DNA from: Marinobacter salinus
GTDB taxonomy: Bacteria; Pseudomonadota; Gammaproteobacteria; Pseudomonadales; Oleiphilaceae
Direction: 5' to 3'
Assembly (NCBI RefSeq): GCF_001854125.1
Contig: NZ_CP017715.1
Span: 1,116,001-1,180,000 of the forward strand
DNA: 64,000 nucleotides
Shown piece after piece: positions 45,127 through 53,682 of this stretch. The notes beneath the pieces were generated by a model. That model made no database searches. It was not told where the DNA came from and worked only from the letters and a program-made list of their open reading frames with translations. Made by a program: the position numbers and the translations under genes. Within the stretch, counting starts at the first letter, position 1. Every line of letters starts with the position of its first letter.

Positions 45127-45618
45127 ATGGCTGGTTACAAGATCCTGCAAGCTGAAAAACAGGGCATATACGTTCTGAAGTTTATCGGGGAAATCCGGCT
45201 GAACCTGTGTTCGACGCTGGACAATCTGGTTGAGTCGATCACCCAGGATCCTGAGTTCAAAACAGTGGTAATCGATCTCACGGAAACCGAGATTATCGAT
45301 AGCACCACACTTGGCTTGTTGGCGAAAATTGCCATGGCGGCCCAGAAGCAAAGTCATTTCCTGCCTACTCTGATCTCCACTAACCCGGATATCACCCGCA
45401 TTATCACGTCCATGGGGTTCGACAAGATCTTTATCATTGTCCGCGAACCTGCTTCCCGCATTGAAGAGCTTGAAGAGATTCCTGTACTCAAAGCCAGCGA
45501 ACAGCAGGTCCGGGACAAGGTTCTGGATGCACACAAGGTGCTGATGGGCCTGAACAAGCGAAACAGGGATGAGTTCAAGAATCTGGTGCGCGCTCTGGAA
45601 TGTGAGGAGCCCGGCTAA
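45127..45618 (+). CDS. STAS-domain anti-sigma factor antagonist (RssC-like)
   Basis: 163 residues from the ATG of MAGYKILQAEKQ, chosen because it matches the Pseudomonas RssC opening (a longer frame starts at GTG 45112 inside the previous stop). STAS fold: GEIRLNLCSTLDNLVE, VVIDLTETEIIDSTTLGLLAKIA with the phosphorylatable serine/threonine region DSTTLG, LPTLISTNPDITRIITSMGFDKIF. A C-terminal extension of about 50 residues is family-specific. Partner-switching substrate of the upstream PP2C protein. Confidence 0.86.
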   Translation: MAGYKILQAEKQGIYVLKFIGEIRLNLCSTLDNLVESITQDPEFKTVVIDLTETEIIDSTTLGLLAKIAMAAQKQSHFLPTLISTNPDITRIITSMGFDKIFIIVREPASRIEELEEIPVLKASEQQVRDKVLDAHKVLMGLNKRNRDEFKNLVRALECEEPG

Positions 45619-45688
45619 GCGGTTTGACGCCTCTGCGACCGCTGTAAATCCGGGTTACCACCTGATTAGACAACACAATGGATGAACT

Positions 45689-46756
45689 ATGCCTGAACAG
45701 AACGAGCCTAACGGTAACGGGTCCCCGGGGCCAGGACACGACGTTGCGGTCTTGGGGGGCGGCAGCTTCGGGACCGCGATGACCAAAGTGCTGGGCGAAA
45801 ACGGACATCGTGTTCACTTCTGGATGCGCGACGAAGCCCAGGTGCAGGAAATAGCAAGTACAGGCATCAACAGCCGATATATGCCTGGCATTCAGCTCAC
45901 GGGAGATATCCGGCCGACGACCAGCCTCTCCGATGCCGTGGGTAAGGCAGACGTAGTATTCGTTGCCATTCCCAGCAAAGCTTTTCGATCCGTCATACGT
46001 GAAAACAGCGACCAGTTCCGGGATGGCCAGATTATTGTCAGTCTGACCAAAGGCATTGAGGCGCAGGGTTTCAAGCTCATGAGTGAGGTGCTCCAGGAGG
46101 AGGTGCCCCGCTGTCGGATCGGTGTCCTGAGTGGCCCGAACCTGGCTGCAGAGATTGCCAACCGGGATCTGACAGCGACCGTCATTGCCGCGAAGGATCC
46201 GGATGTGCGGCGCACTGTTCAGGACCTGCTCGGGTGTGAATATTTTCGTGTTTATGCCAACGTCGATATTTACGGCGTTGAACTCGCTGGCGCACTGAAA
46301 AACATCTACGCCATAGTAGCTGGCCTGGCGACAGCGCTGGATATGGGCGAAAACGCCAAGGCCATGCTTATTACCCGGGGGCTCGCAGAGATGAGTCGCT
46401 TTGCGGTCAGCCTTGGAGCTAATCCGATGACATTCATGGGGCTCGCGGGCGTGGGCGATCTTATCGTGACCTGCACATCCTCCAAGAGCCGGAACTACCG
46501 GGTCGGTTACGCGGTTGGCAAGGGTAAAAAGCTGGACGACGCCGTTGCAGAATTAGGGCAGGTCGCTGAGGGCATTTACACGCTGAAGCTGGTGCAGGAA
46601 AAGTCCTCGGACATCGGTATATACATGCCGCTGGTTCGGGGCCTTTACGAGATCTTGTACGGCACAGCCTCAATCAGTGCGGTTATTAACAGCCTGATGA
46701 TGGCTGTGCAGAATTCGGATGTTGAATTTATTCTTCCGCGTACCATCAGCCAGTAG
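45689..46756 (+). CDS. gpsA: NAD(P)H-dependent glycerol-3-phosphate dehydrogenase
   Basis: Makes sn-glycerol 3-phosphate for phospholipids. 355 residues. A short polar N-terminal tag precedes VAVLGGGSFGTAMTKVLGENGHRVHFWMR; catalytic Lys in GVELAGALKNIYAIVAG; GLAGVGDLIVTCTSSKSRNYRVG completes the signature. Followed by sixA at 23 bases, so probably co-transcribed. Confidence 0.96.
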   Translation: MPEQNEPNGNGSPGPGHDVAVLGGGSFGTAMTKVLGENGHRVHFWMRDEAQVQEIASTGINSRYMPGIQLTGDIRPTTSLSDAVGKADVVFVAIPSKAFRSVIRENSDQFRDGQIIVSLTKGIEAQGFKLMSEVLQEEVPRCRIGVLSGPNLAAEIANRDLTATVIAAKDPDVRRTVQDLLGCEYFRVYANVDIYGVELAGALKNIYAIVAGLATALDMGENAKAMLITRGLAEMSRFAVSLGANPMTFMGLAGVGDLIVTCTSSKSRNYRVGYAVGKGKKLDDAVAELGQVAEGIYTLKLVQEKSSDIGIYMPLVRGLYEILYGTASISAVINSLMMAVQNSDVEFILPRTISQ

Positions 46757-46779
46757 GGCACCCGTGTGGAGGTTTGTCT

Positions 46780-47229
46780 GTGCAATTGCTGATTATGCGT
46801 CATGGTGAAGCGGGCTGGCATACGGTTGATCAGGAGCGGGAACTGACGGAATCCGGCAGACAACACGTTGCGGAAGCGGCGGTCCAGATTGCTGAGTCTC
46901 CCTGGCGGCCCAAAATAATATGGAGTAGCCCCTATACAAGGGCTCGGCAGACCGCTGCCATCGTCGCGGAAATCCTGAATTGCCCCGTGGAAGAAAAGTC
47001 GTTCATTACCCCGGATGATGACCCGGGGCAGTGCCTTGACGCCCTTCTGGAAACCGACGCATCTCCACTCATGCTGATCTCGCACATGCCATTCGTTGGC
47101 AGCCTTGCGACTTTACTGGTTGACGGACACCGGCGGGGCATTCCCTTTATGACATCTCAGGCTGTTCTGCTCGACATGCCGGTGGTTGGCCCTGGTTGCG
47201 CGGACTTGAAAGCCCAGTTTTTGCCCTGA
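46780..47229 (+). CDS. sixA: Phosphohistidine phosphatase SixA
   Basis: 149 residues from the GTG seven bases after GGAGG; a longer TTG start would lie nearer to the ribosome site. RHG motif LLIMRHGEAGWHT carries the catalytic His; IIWSSPYTRARQTAAIVAEIL and the second His in LISHMPFVG complete the family pattern. SixA removes phosphate from HPt domains of histidine kinases, notable since an HPt-bearing hybrid kinase lies next downstream. Confidence 0.93.
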   Translation: MQLLIMRHGEAGWHTVDQERELTESGRQHVAEAAVQIAESPWRPKIIWSSPYTRARQTAAIVAEILNCPVEEKSFITPDDDPGQCLDALLETDASPLMLISHMPFVGSLATLLVDGHRRGIPFMTSQAVLLDMPVVGPGCADLKAQFLP

Positions 47230-47685
47230 TCTTCGGTTCCAGCAGAACACTTCTTTGACGAACAGGGTATATGAACTTACCCCGACAGGCCTCTCAAATT
47301 AAAACCGCTTCCTCCAGAATGCTAACCGAATTGCGATTATTTGCTTTACTTTGGGAAAGAGCATCTTCCGTTCACTTGACCCCGTGTTCATGGTTATGGC
47401 CAGAATTCCGAAATCTGCAGTACGCCCTGATATCGATGAATTCATCGTTAATGTGAGTGATCTGTCTTTTGGGGAATGTTGTTGAAAGAATATTTGCGCC
47501 ATTACTGACGGGAACATTTCGGTTGGTAACCAGTTAATTCACAAGCATGGGTTGTTTTTTTCTGCCGTTTTGATCAAGGGCTGCGATCGCCCGCTCAAAG
47601 TTTCATGTTTTTCAAGAATTTAACGTCGGGATGGTCGATTTTTAAGTAATTTACTTGTCTGTATGACTTATGTACATTTCTAATA
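47230..47685. other. 456-base AT-rich gene-free stretch before the kinase island
   Basis: No ORF with a ribosome site, no tRNA and no clean terminator is visible. Composition shifts to AT-rich from about 47270 to the kinase start, including T-runs around 47550-47660, in contrast to the GC-rich housekeeping neighbours. Probably carries the kinase promoter and marks the left edge of the signalling island. Confidence 0.5.
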
Positions 47686-50600
47686 ATGTCCTCAGGCAAA
47701 GAAATAAAAGGAAAACAGTCATTGTCCTCTCTCGGCTCGGAACTCCAAGACCTCCAACGTCGATTTGTTTTTTCTCTTCCTGCTCGTGCTACGGAATTAT
47801 GTTCAGAGTACTCGGCGGTTGAATTAACTGATTGGCAACCTGCAAAGGCGGAGGCGCTTCATCGCCATTTACACAGCTTAACCGGCAGCGCTGGGACTTT
47901 CGGGCTGCAGTCACTCTCGATCGCTGCTCGGGAGGTGGATAACAAACTCAAGGCCATCATTGAGACGGCGGCTCCACCAGAGAAAGAGGCCTGGCAGGCT
48001 ATCGGGGCTGGGTTGGTGCGTATCGAACAACTGGTGCGCAGTGGGCTTAATAGTGAAGCTGTCAATCTTTTGCCACCGACGTCCAGACTGCGCGCTCATG
48101 GGGCGCCGCTGGTGTATCTTGTTGAGGATGATGTCGAACAGGCTGAACATCTTTCCCGGACTCTAAGTGACCAAGGCTACCAGGTGAAACTGTTTAACTC
48201 CCTGAACGGTTTCCGAGCTGCCTGCACTCAAAAAGCACTGCCTGACGCTGTAATTTTGGACATGATTTTTCCAGAAGGTGATAGCGCCGGCGTCACACTT
48301 TTGGAGGAGTTGAAGACAGAACTGGAATGCTTTCCGCCGGTCGTGTTCGTCTCGGTGCGAGATGACCTAGATGCTCGGCTCGCTGCTTTTCGCGCGGGCG
48401 CGAGCCGTTATTTGCTTAAACCGATCGCCGCGCCTGCACTCATTGACTTACTTGACAGTTTAACCGGCCGAATGCCGCCAGACCCTTACAGGATTTTGCT
48501 GGTAGATGATGATCCATTGTTGCTCGAGGCAGGAGCATCTGTTCTCCGCGGTGCTGGCATGATTGTACACGCTTTATCTAACCCCCGTGACACCCTGGAT
48601 GTTCTGAGCACCTTCAATCCTGATGTACTGGTCCTTGACGTTTATATGCCCGATGTCAGCGGGCCAGAATTAGCCGCTGTTGTGCGTGAGCAAGAGGATC
48701 ACCTAAGCCTACCGATATTGTTTCTTTCTGCTGAAACCGACATGGAGGAGCAGTTGCGGGCGCTCAATCTCGGCGGAGATGACTTCCTTGTTAAACCCGT
48801 ACGACCGGAATATTTGGTCTCTTCAGTAACGGCGCGGGCGCGAAGGGCGCGTCAGAATACAGAAATCCAGAGCCGCCTGCGTACGACTCTCTACGAACGC
48901 GAACGTGAACATCTGACGTTGGATTACCATGCTTTAGTGAGCGTTACTAACACCAAAGGCGACATCATCGAGGTTAACGATCGTTTCTGCCAAGTCAGCG
49001 GTTACAGTCGGGATGAATTGCTTGGACAGAATCATCGCATTGTCAAATCCGGCGAGCATCCACCGACATTTTATCGCGATATCTGGCGAACTATAGTCCA
49101 GGGTGATGTGTGGCAGGGCGAGGTCTGTAACCGACGCAAAGATGGCTCACTGTACTGGGTGTCCACAACCATTACGCCTTTCCTCGATAGTTCTGGTAGG
49201 CCCTATCAATACGTTTCGATCCGTACCGATATCACGGAGGTCAAAGTCAGAGAGGCAGCTCAGCGTCAGGAAAATGCTGCGAGGGAGGTTATAGGAAATG
49301 CAGCGGACAACCTGTTGTCTGCGGATTCCGATAACCTGGATGACGTCATTGAAAGGGTGCTCGGACAGGCAGGCAAACATTTGGGCGCGGATCACGCCTA
49401 TTTGTTCTTGCTCTCGGATGACGGACAGAGCATGAGTAACAGCCACGAATGGTGTGCTCCTGGTATATCCGCTCAGAAAGAGGAGTTGCAGAACCTCCCA
49501 CGAACGTTCGCCCCCTGGTGGTGGGAGCAGGTATTGGAAGAACACCCCGTACTTGTCAACGACATGGCTGCGCTGCCCCCGGAGGCGGCAGTGGAGAGGA
49601 AAATGTTTGAGTCCCTGAACATTCGGGCACTGTGTGGCTTTCCTATCAGGCGGGGAGGATATCGGCCACTGGGTTTCCTGGGGTTTGATCAGGTTGGCTC
49701 CGCTCGCGACTGGAACAAAACAGCGACGGGCTTATTCAGCCTGCTGGCGGGTTTTATTGGCAGCGCACTGGAGCGCGCCAAGAGTAATAATAACGCGCAG
49801 ACCTCGAAGGAGCGACTTCGTCGCGGGCAGATGTTTGCCAATATCGGCACGTGGGAATGGAACATTGTGACAGGCGAGTTGTTCTGGACGGAGCGCATTG
49901 CGCCACTGTTCGGATACCCGGAGGGCGATCTGGAAACCTCGTATGACAACTTTCTGGCCGCGATTCATCCGGATGATCGTCAAGCCGTGACAGATGCCGT
50001 GAATGCTTGCATAAACAGCGACGTTCCTTACCATATCGAGCACCGGGTGGTCTGGCCTGACGGGACGATCTGCTGGTTGGCAGAGCGTGGAGCGGTAGTA
50101 CGTGATTCTGAGGGAAAGGCGTTGAGCATGCTGGGGGTTGTTCAGGACATCAGTGACCGAAAACATGCTGAATTAGAACTCTCTCGCCGGCAGAAAGCCT
50201 TGGAAGAGGCTCAATCTCTTGCCTCATTGGGAAACTGGAGCGCTGAGATCGAGTCTGGCCACTTAACCTGGTCTGATGAAATTTACCGCATCTTTGGATA
50301 CGAGCCTGGTGAAATCGAGCCCAATGTTGAAGCTTTCCATGACGCAGTTCACCCAGAGGACCGCTCCCGGGTTCGTGAAAGCGAAAGATTGTCCCAAACG
50401 ACCGGCCGTCACGACTTGATTCACCGGATTGTCCGCCCTGATGGCGACATCCGACATGTGCATGAACTGGCGCGGGCAGAAGTCGACGACGAGGGAAAAC
50501 TGATTCGGCTGGCTGGCACCGTACAGGACATCACTGAGCGTATTGTAGCTGAGAATCGATTGCGTGAGACGGAGCAGCGCTTTGCGTTTGCTGTAGAGGG

Positions 50601-52494
50601 TGCCGGCGATGGTGTCTGGGACTGGAATGTGCTGAGCGGTGAGATGGCGCTTTCGGGCAACTACGAGCCGATGCTGGGTTTTGAGTATGGTGATCTTGAA
50701 CCAACCATCGATACCTGGATAGGGGAGGTGCATCCGGACGACCTGGGCACCGTTCAACAACATCTTCATGATTATATGGCGGGCCGGGCTGATCAGTACA
50801 GTGTTGAGCTTCGATTACGCTGCAAAAATGGCCAGTACAAATGGGTGCTATGCAGAGGCACGGTGGTCGAGAGGGACGACAGAGGCGAACCGATCCGGTT
50901 GATTGGTATCCACAGTGACATTGATGACCGCAAGGCTTCTGAACAGACGCTTGAATTGTTCAAGCATGTGGTCGACTCCGTTGTCGATGGGGTTCTTGTT
51001 ATAGACACCGAGGGCAGTATTCAATTGGCAAGCCCGGCTGTCTCTCGAATTTTTGGTTACTCCCAGCAGGATTTGAAAGGTAAGAGCGTCTCCCTCTTGA
51101 TGCCTGAGCCTATGCGGTCTGAGCAAGACTCATACATACAGCATTATCTCAATTCAGCAGAGGCGAAAATTCTGAATCGCCAGGTTGAGGTTAGCGGCCA
51201 ACGGTATGATGGAAGTGAGTTTCCCATGGAAGTCGCGGTCAGTGAAATTTTCGTGGGTCAATCGCGTTACTTTGTTGGCTTGATGCGGGACATTACGGAC
51301 CGCAAACGCTCCCAATCCGAGTTGATTGCAGCGCGCGAGGAAGCAGACAGGGCGAACCGGGCCAAGTCGGACTTTCTCTCTAGTATGAGTCATGAATTGC
51401 GCACTCCCATGAACGCCATCCTGGGTTTTGGGCAGTTGATGGAGTACGACGGTGACTTGCCGGAGGAGCATCAAGATAGCGTCAAGGAAATCCTGAAAGC
51501 GGGCGAACATTTGCTCACCTTGATCAATGAAGTGCTCGATTTGGCGAAGATCGAATCCGGTAACATCGACCTGTCCCTGGAACCCGTCGAGCTGGTTTCG
51601 GTCATCGAGGAATGTCTGTCTCTCGTCGCGTCATTGTCGAAAAAGCGACACATCGAAATTGATAGCGAAGGTGTTCGTTCGTTCACCGTACGTGCTGATC
51701 GCACTCGCCTTAAGCAAGTCCTGCTTAATCTGCTCAGCAATGCCATCAAATATAACAAGGAAAATGGGCGGGTCTCTGTGGAGACTGTCTCGGAAGGAGA
51801 TAACCGCTTGCACCTTCGAGTTATCGACACCGGCCCGGGAATTCCCGAACCGAGGTTGGAGGAGTTGTTTCAGCCCTTTAATCGGCTTGGAGCCGAAACC
51901 AGTGAGGTTGAGGGCACCGGCATCGGCTTGACCATTACCCAGCGTATTATGGAAATGATGGGTGGCTCTGTTGCCGTCAATAGTGAAATAGGGGTTGGCA
52001 GTACTTTCTGGCTTGATCTGCCATTAGAGAGGGACACTGACAGTACTGCCGAGGGTGTCATCGATTCAATGGGACTCGAGGCATGGAACACCAATGCCGG
52101 CGAGCAACAGACGCGGACGATTCTTTACGTGGAGGATAATCCAGCCAACCTGAAACTGGTAAGTCAGATACTAGCGCGGGTTCCTCACCTGCGTTTGCTG
52201 ACAGCCCATACCGGGGCGCTTGGATTGGAACTGGCGCAAACACGGAAACCGGACCTGATTCTACTGGATATCAATCTTCCGGGCATGGATGGATATCAGG
52301 TGTTGGAGGCACTCAAGGCTAATGAGAACCTTCAGGCCACCCCGATTGTTGCCATTACCGCTAACGCGATGCCGCGCGATGTGGGGCGTGGCAAGGCCGC
52401 GGGCTTTACCGATTATCTGACAAAACCCCTCAATATCAGGCAGTTTCTCGATAAGATCAATCCATTGCTGGAGTCAACAAAGGGCACCACATGA
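47686..52494 (+). CDS. Giant multi-PAS hybrid histidine kinase with N-terminal HPt and three receivers
   Basis: 1602 residues, no membrane helix, so cytoplasmic. Approximate order: HPt-like domain (20-120, His in HLHSLTGSAGTFG at 63), receiver 1 (140-260, VILDMIFPE), receiver 2 (266-384, LVLDVYMPDVSG), PAS (412-520), GAF (535-690), four PAS/PAC domains (about 715-1225), HisKA (SMSHELRTPMN at about 1236), HATPase (NLLSNAIKYN, DTGPGIP, GTGIGLTI), receiver 3 (1477-1600, LILLDINLPGMDG). The HPt at the N-terminus is unusual. The ATG has no clear ribosome site; a TTG at 47722 behind AAAGGA is a possible start. Overlaps the HD-GYP gene as ATGA. Confidence 0.9.
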   Translation: MSSGKEIKGKQSLSSLGSELQDLQRRFVFSLPARATELCSEYSAVELTDWQPAKAEALHRHLHSLTGSAGTFGLQSLSIAAREVDNKLKAIIETAAPPEKEAWQAIGAGLVRIEQLVRSGLNSEAVNLLPPTSRLRAHGAPLVYLVEDDVEQAEHLSRTLSDQGYQVKLFNSLNGFRAACTQKALPDAVILDMIFPEGDSAGVTLLEELKTELECFPPVVFVSVRDDLDARLAAFRAGASRYLLKPIAAPALIDLLDSLTGRMPPDPYRILLVDDDPLLLEAGASVLRGAGMIVHALSNPRDTLDVLSTFNPDVLVLDVYMPDVSGPELAAVVREQEDHLSLPILFLSAETDMEEQLRALNLGGDDFLVKPVRPEYLVSSVTARARRARQNTEIQSRLRTTLYEREREHLTLDYHALVSVTNTKGDIIEVNDRFCQVSGYSRDELLGQNHRIVKSGEHPPTFYRDIWRTIVQGDVWQGEVCNRRKDGSLYWVSTTITPFLDSSGRPYQYVSIRTDITEVKVREAAQRQENAAREVIGNAADNLLSADSDNLDDVIERVLGQAGKHLGADHAYLFLLSDDGQSMSNSHEWCAPGISAQKEELQNLPRTFAPWWWEQVLEEHPVLVNDMAALPPEAAVERKMFESLNIRALCGFPIRRGGYRPLGFLGFDQVGSARDWNKTATGLFSLLAGFIGSALERAKSNNNAQTSKERLRRGQMFANIGTWEWNIVTGELFWTERIAPLFGYPEGDLETSYDNFLAAIHPDDRQAVTDAVNACINSDVPYHIEHRVVWPDGTICWLAERGAVVRDSEGKALSMLGVVQDISDRKHAELELSRRQKALEEAQSLASLGNWSAEIESGHLTWSDEIYRIFGYEPGEIEPNVEAFHDAVHPEDRSRVRESERLSQTTGRHDLIHRIVRPDGDIRHVHELARAEVDDEGKLIRLAGTVQDITERIVAENRLRETEQRFAFAVEGAGDGVWDWNVLSGEMALSGNYEPMLGFEYGDLEPTIDTWIGEVHPDDLGTVQQHLHDYMAGRADQYSVELRLRCKNGQYKWVLCRGTVVERDDRGEPIRLIGIHSDIDDRKASEQTLELFKHVVDSVVDGVLVIDTEGSIQLASPAVSRIFGYSQQDLKGKSVSLLMPEPMRSEQDSYIQHYLNSAEAKILNRQVEVSGQRYDGSEFPMEVAVSEIFVGQSRYFVGLMRDITDRKRSQSELIAAREEADRANRAKSDFLSSMSHELRTPMNAILGFGQLMEYDGDLPEEHQDSVKEILKAGEHLLTLINEVLDLAKIESGNIDLSLEPVELVSVIEECLSLVASLSKKRHIEIDSEGVRSFTVRADRTRLKQVLLNLLSNAIKYNKENGRVSVETVSEGDNRLHLRVIDTGPGIPEPRLEELFQPFNRLGAETSEVEGTGIGLTITQRIMEMMGGSVAVNSEIGVGSTFWLDLPLERDTDSTAEGVIDSMGLEAWNTNAGEQQTRTILYVEDNPANLKLVSQILARVPHLRLLTAHTGALGLELAQTRKPDLILLDINLPGMDGYQVLEALKANENLQATPIVAITANAMPRDVGRGKAAGFTDYLTKPLNIRQFLDKINPLLESTKGTT

Positions 52495-53558
52495 ATGATA
52501 AACAACCCAAGCGCGCGTGCATTCTTATCGTCGATGATGAAGCAGCCAATCTGAAGCTTCTGGATCGCATGTTAGGTGGCCAGGGATACGAAAACCTGAT
52601 TTTGATTCAGGATCCGCGGGAGGTCGTCACCGCCTACCACGAGAACCGGCCGGATTTGATTCTGCTGGACATCAATATGCCGCACCTGGATGGCTATGAG
52701 GTCATTGATCAACTTAACAGGCTGCGGGACCCGTTATTACCTCCAATCTTGATTCTGACTGCCCAACGCACCAAGGAGTATCTGTTGCGCGCTCTCGACT
52801 CCGGTGCGCGAGACTTCGTCAGCAAGCCTTTTGATCGCAATGAGTTGTTGATGCGAGTGCGAAACCTGCTCGATGCCCAACTTGCCCACAGAGTGTTGTA
52901 TAACCAAAAAGATGTGCTCGAACAGATGGTGCGCGAACGCACCGGAGAATTACACCATACCCGACTTCAGGTGGTTCAACGTTTAGGGAAGGCGGCAGAA
53001 TATCGTGATGAAGAAACGGGTTGTCACATTCTGCGCATGAGCCATATCTGCACCTTGTTGGCCAGAGAGGTGGGTTGGAGCGAAGCTGACTGTGATTTGA
53101 TGCTCAATGCCAGTCCTATGCACGATATTGGCAAGATCGGGATCCCCGACGCCGTACTGCTCAAGCCTGGCCGGTTTGAACCCCGCGAATGGGAAGTCAT
53201 GAAGACTCACTCGGAAATCGGGGCCAAACTGCTTGAAGGCGACGACAGTGATCTACTCCGCATGGCGCGGGACATTGCTCTGACCCACCATGAAAAATGG
53301 GATGGCAGTGGCTACCCCCATGGCCTTGCTGGTGAGTCCATTCCTCAGGCAGGACGCATTGCGGCATTAGCGGATGTGTTCGATGCACTGACTTCTGAAA
53401 GGCCTTATAAAAGCGCATGGACGGTTGAGGCCGCAGTGGCGTTGATAAAAGAGAATAGCGGAAAACACTTTGATCCGGCTTTGGTAGATGTCTTTTTACG
53501 AGAGTTGCCTAACATTATCGCGATTAAAGAGAAGTTTGCTGAACCAGAGAAACGGTGA
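52491..53558 (+). CDS. Response regulator with HD-GYP cyclic-di-GMP phosphodiesterase domain
   Basis: 355 residues. Receiver (1-125) with ILIVDDEAANLK, acceptor Asp in LILLDINMPHLDGYE and SKPFDRNE. HD-GYP domain (about 155-345): AEYRDEETGCHILRMS, SPMHDIGKIGIPD with the HD pair, THHEKWDGSGYPHGLAG with the HHEKWDGSGYP signature and ADVFDALTSERPYK. RpfG-type; degrades cyclic-di-GMP. Translationally coupled to the hybrid kinase, which is its likely phosphodonor. Confidence 0.93.
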   Translation: MNDKQPKRACILIVDDEAANLKLLDRMLGGQGYENLILIQDPREVVTAYHENRPDLILLDINMPHLDGYEVIDQLNRLRDPLLPPILILTAQRTKEYLLRALDSGARDFVSKPFDRNELLMRVRNLLDAQLAHRVLYNQKDVLEQMVRERTGELHHTRLQVVQRLGKAAEYRDEETGCHILRMSHICTLLAREVGWSEADCDLMLNASPMHDIGKIGIPDAVLLKPGRFEPREWEVMKTHSEIGAKLLEGDDSDLLRMARDIALTHHEKWDGSGYPHGLAGESIPQAGRIAALADVFDALTSERPYKSAWTVEAAVALIKENSGKHFDPALVDVFLRELPNIIAIKEKFAEPEKR

Positions 53559-53682
53559 TGCAAAGGCCACCAATTCCAGATAATCCCCTTATGATGGAAC
53601 AACCACATATTCGTTTTTCTGCCGGGGCGCCCCGGACGTTTGACGGGCTGCTCAACGGCTTGGTGCCATCGGAGAGCGTTAA

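Noticed and set aside
47271-47517. Short ORFs on both strands in the AT-rich spacer
   Set aside because: No ribosome site, not coherent as proteins, and in AT-rich DNA that favours chance frames.
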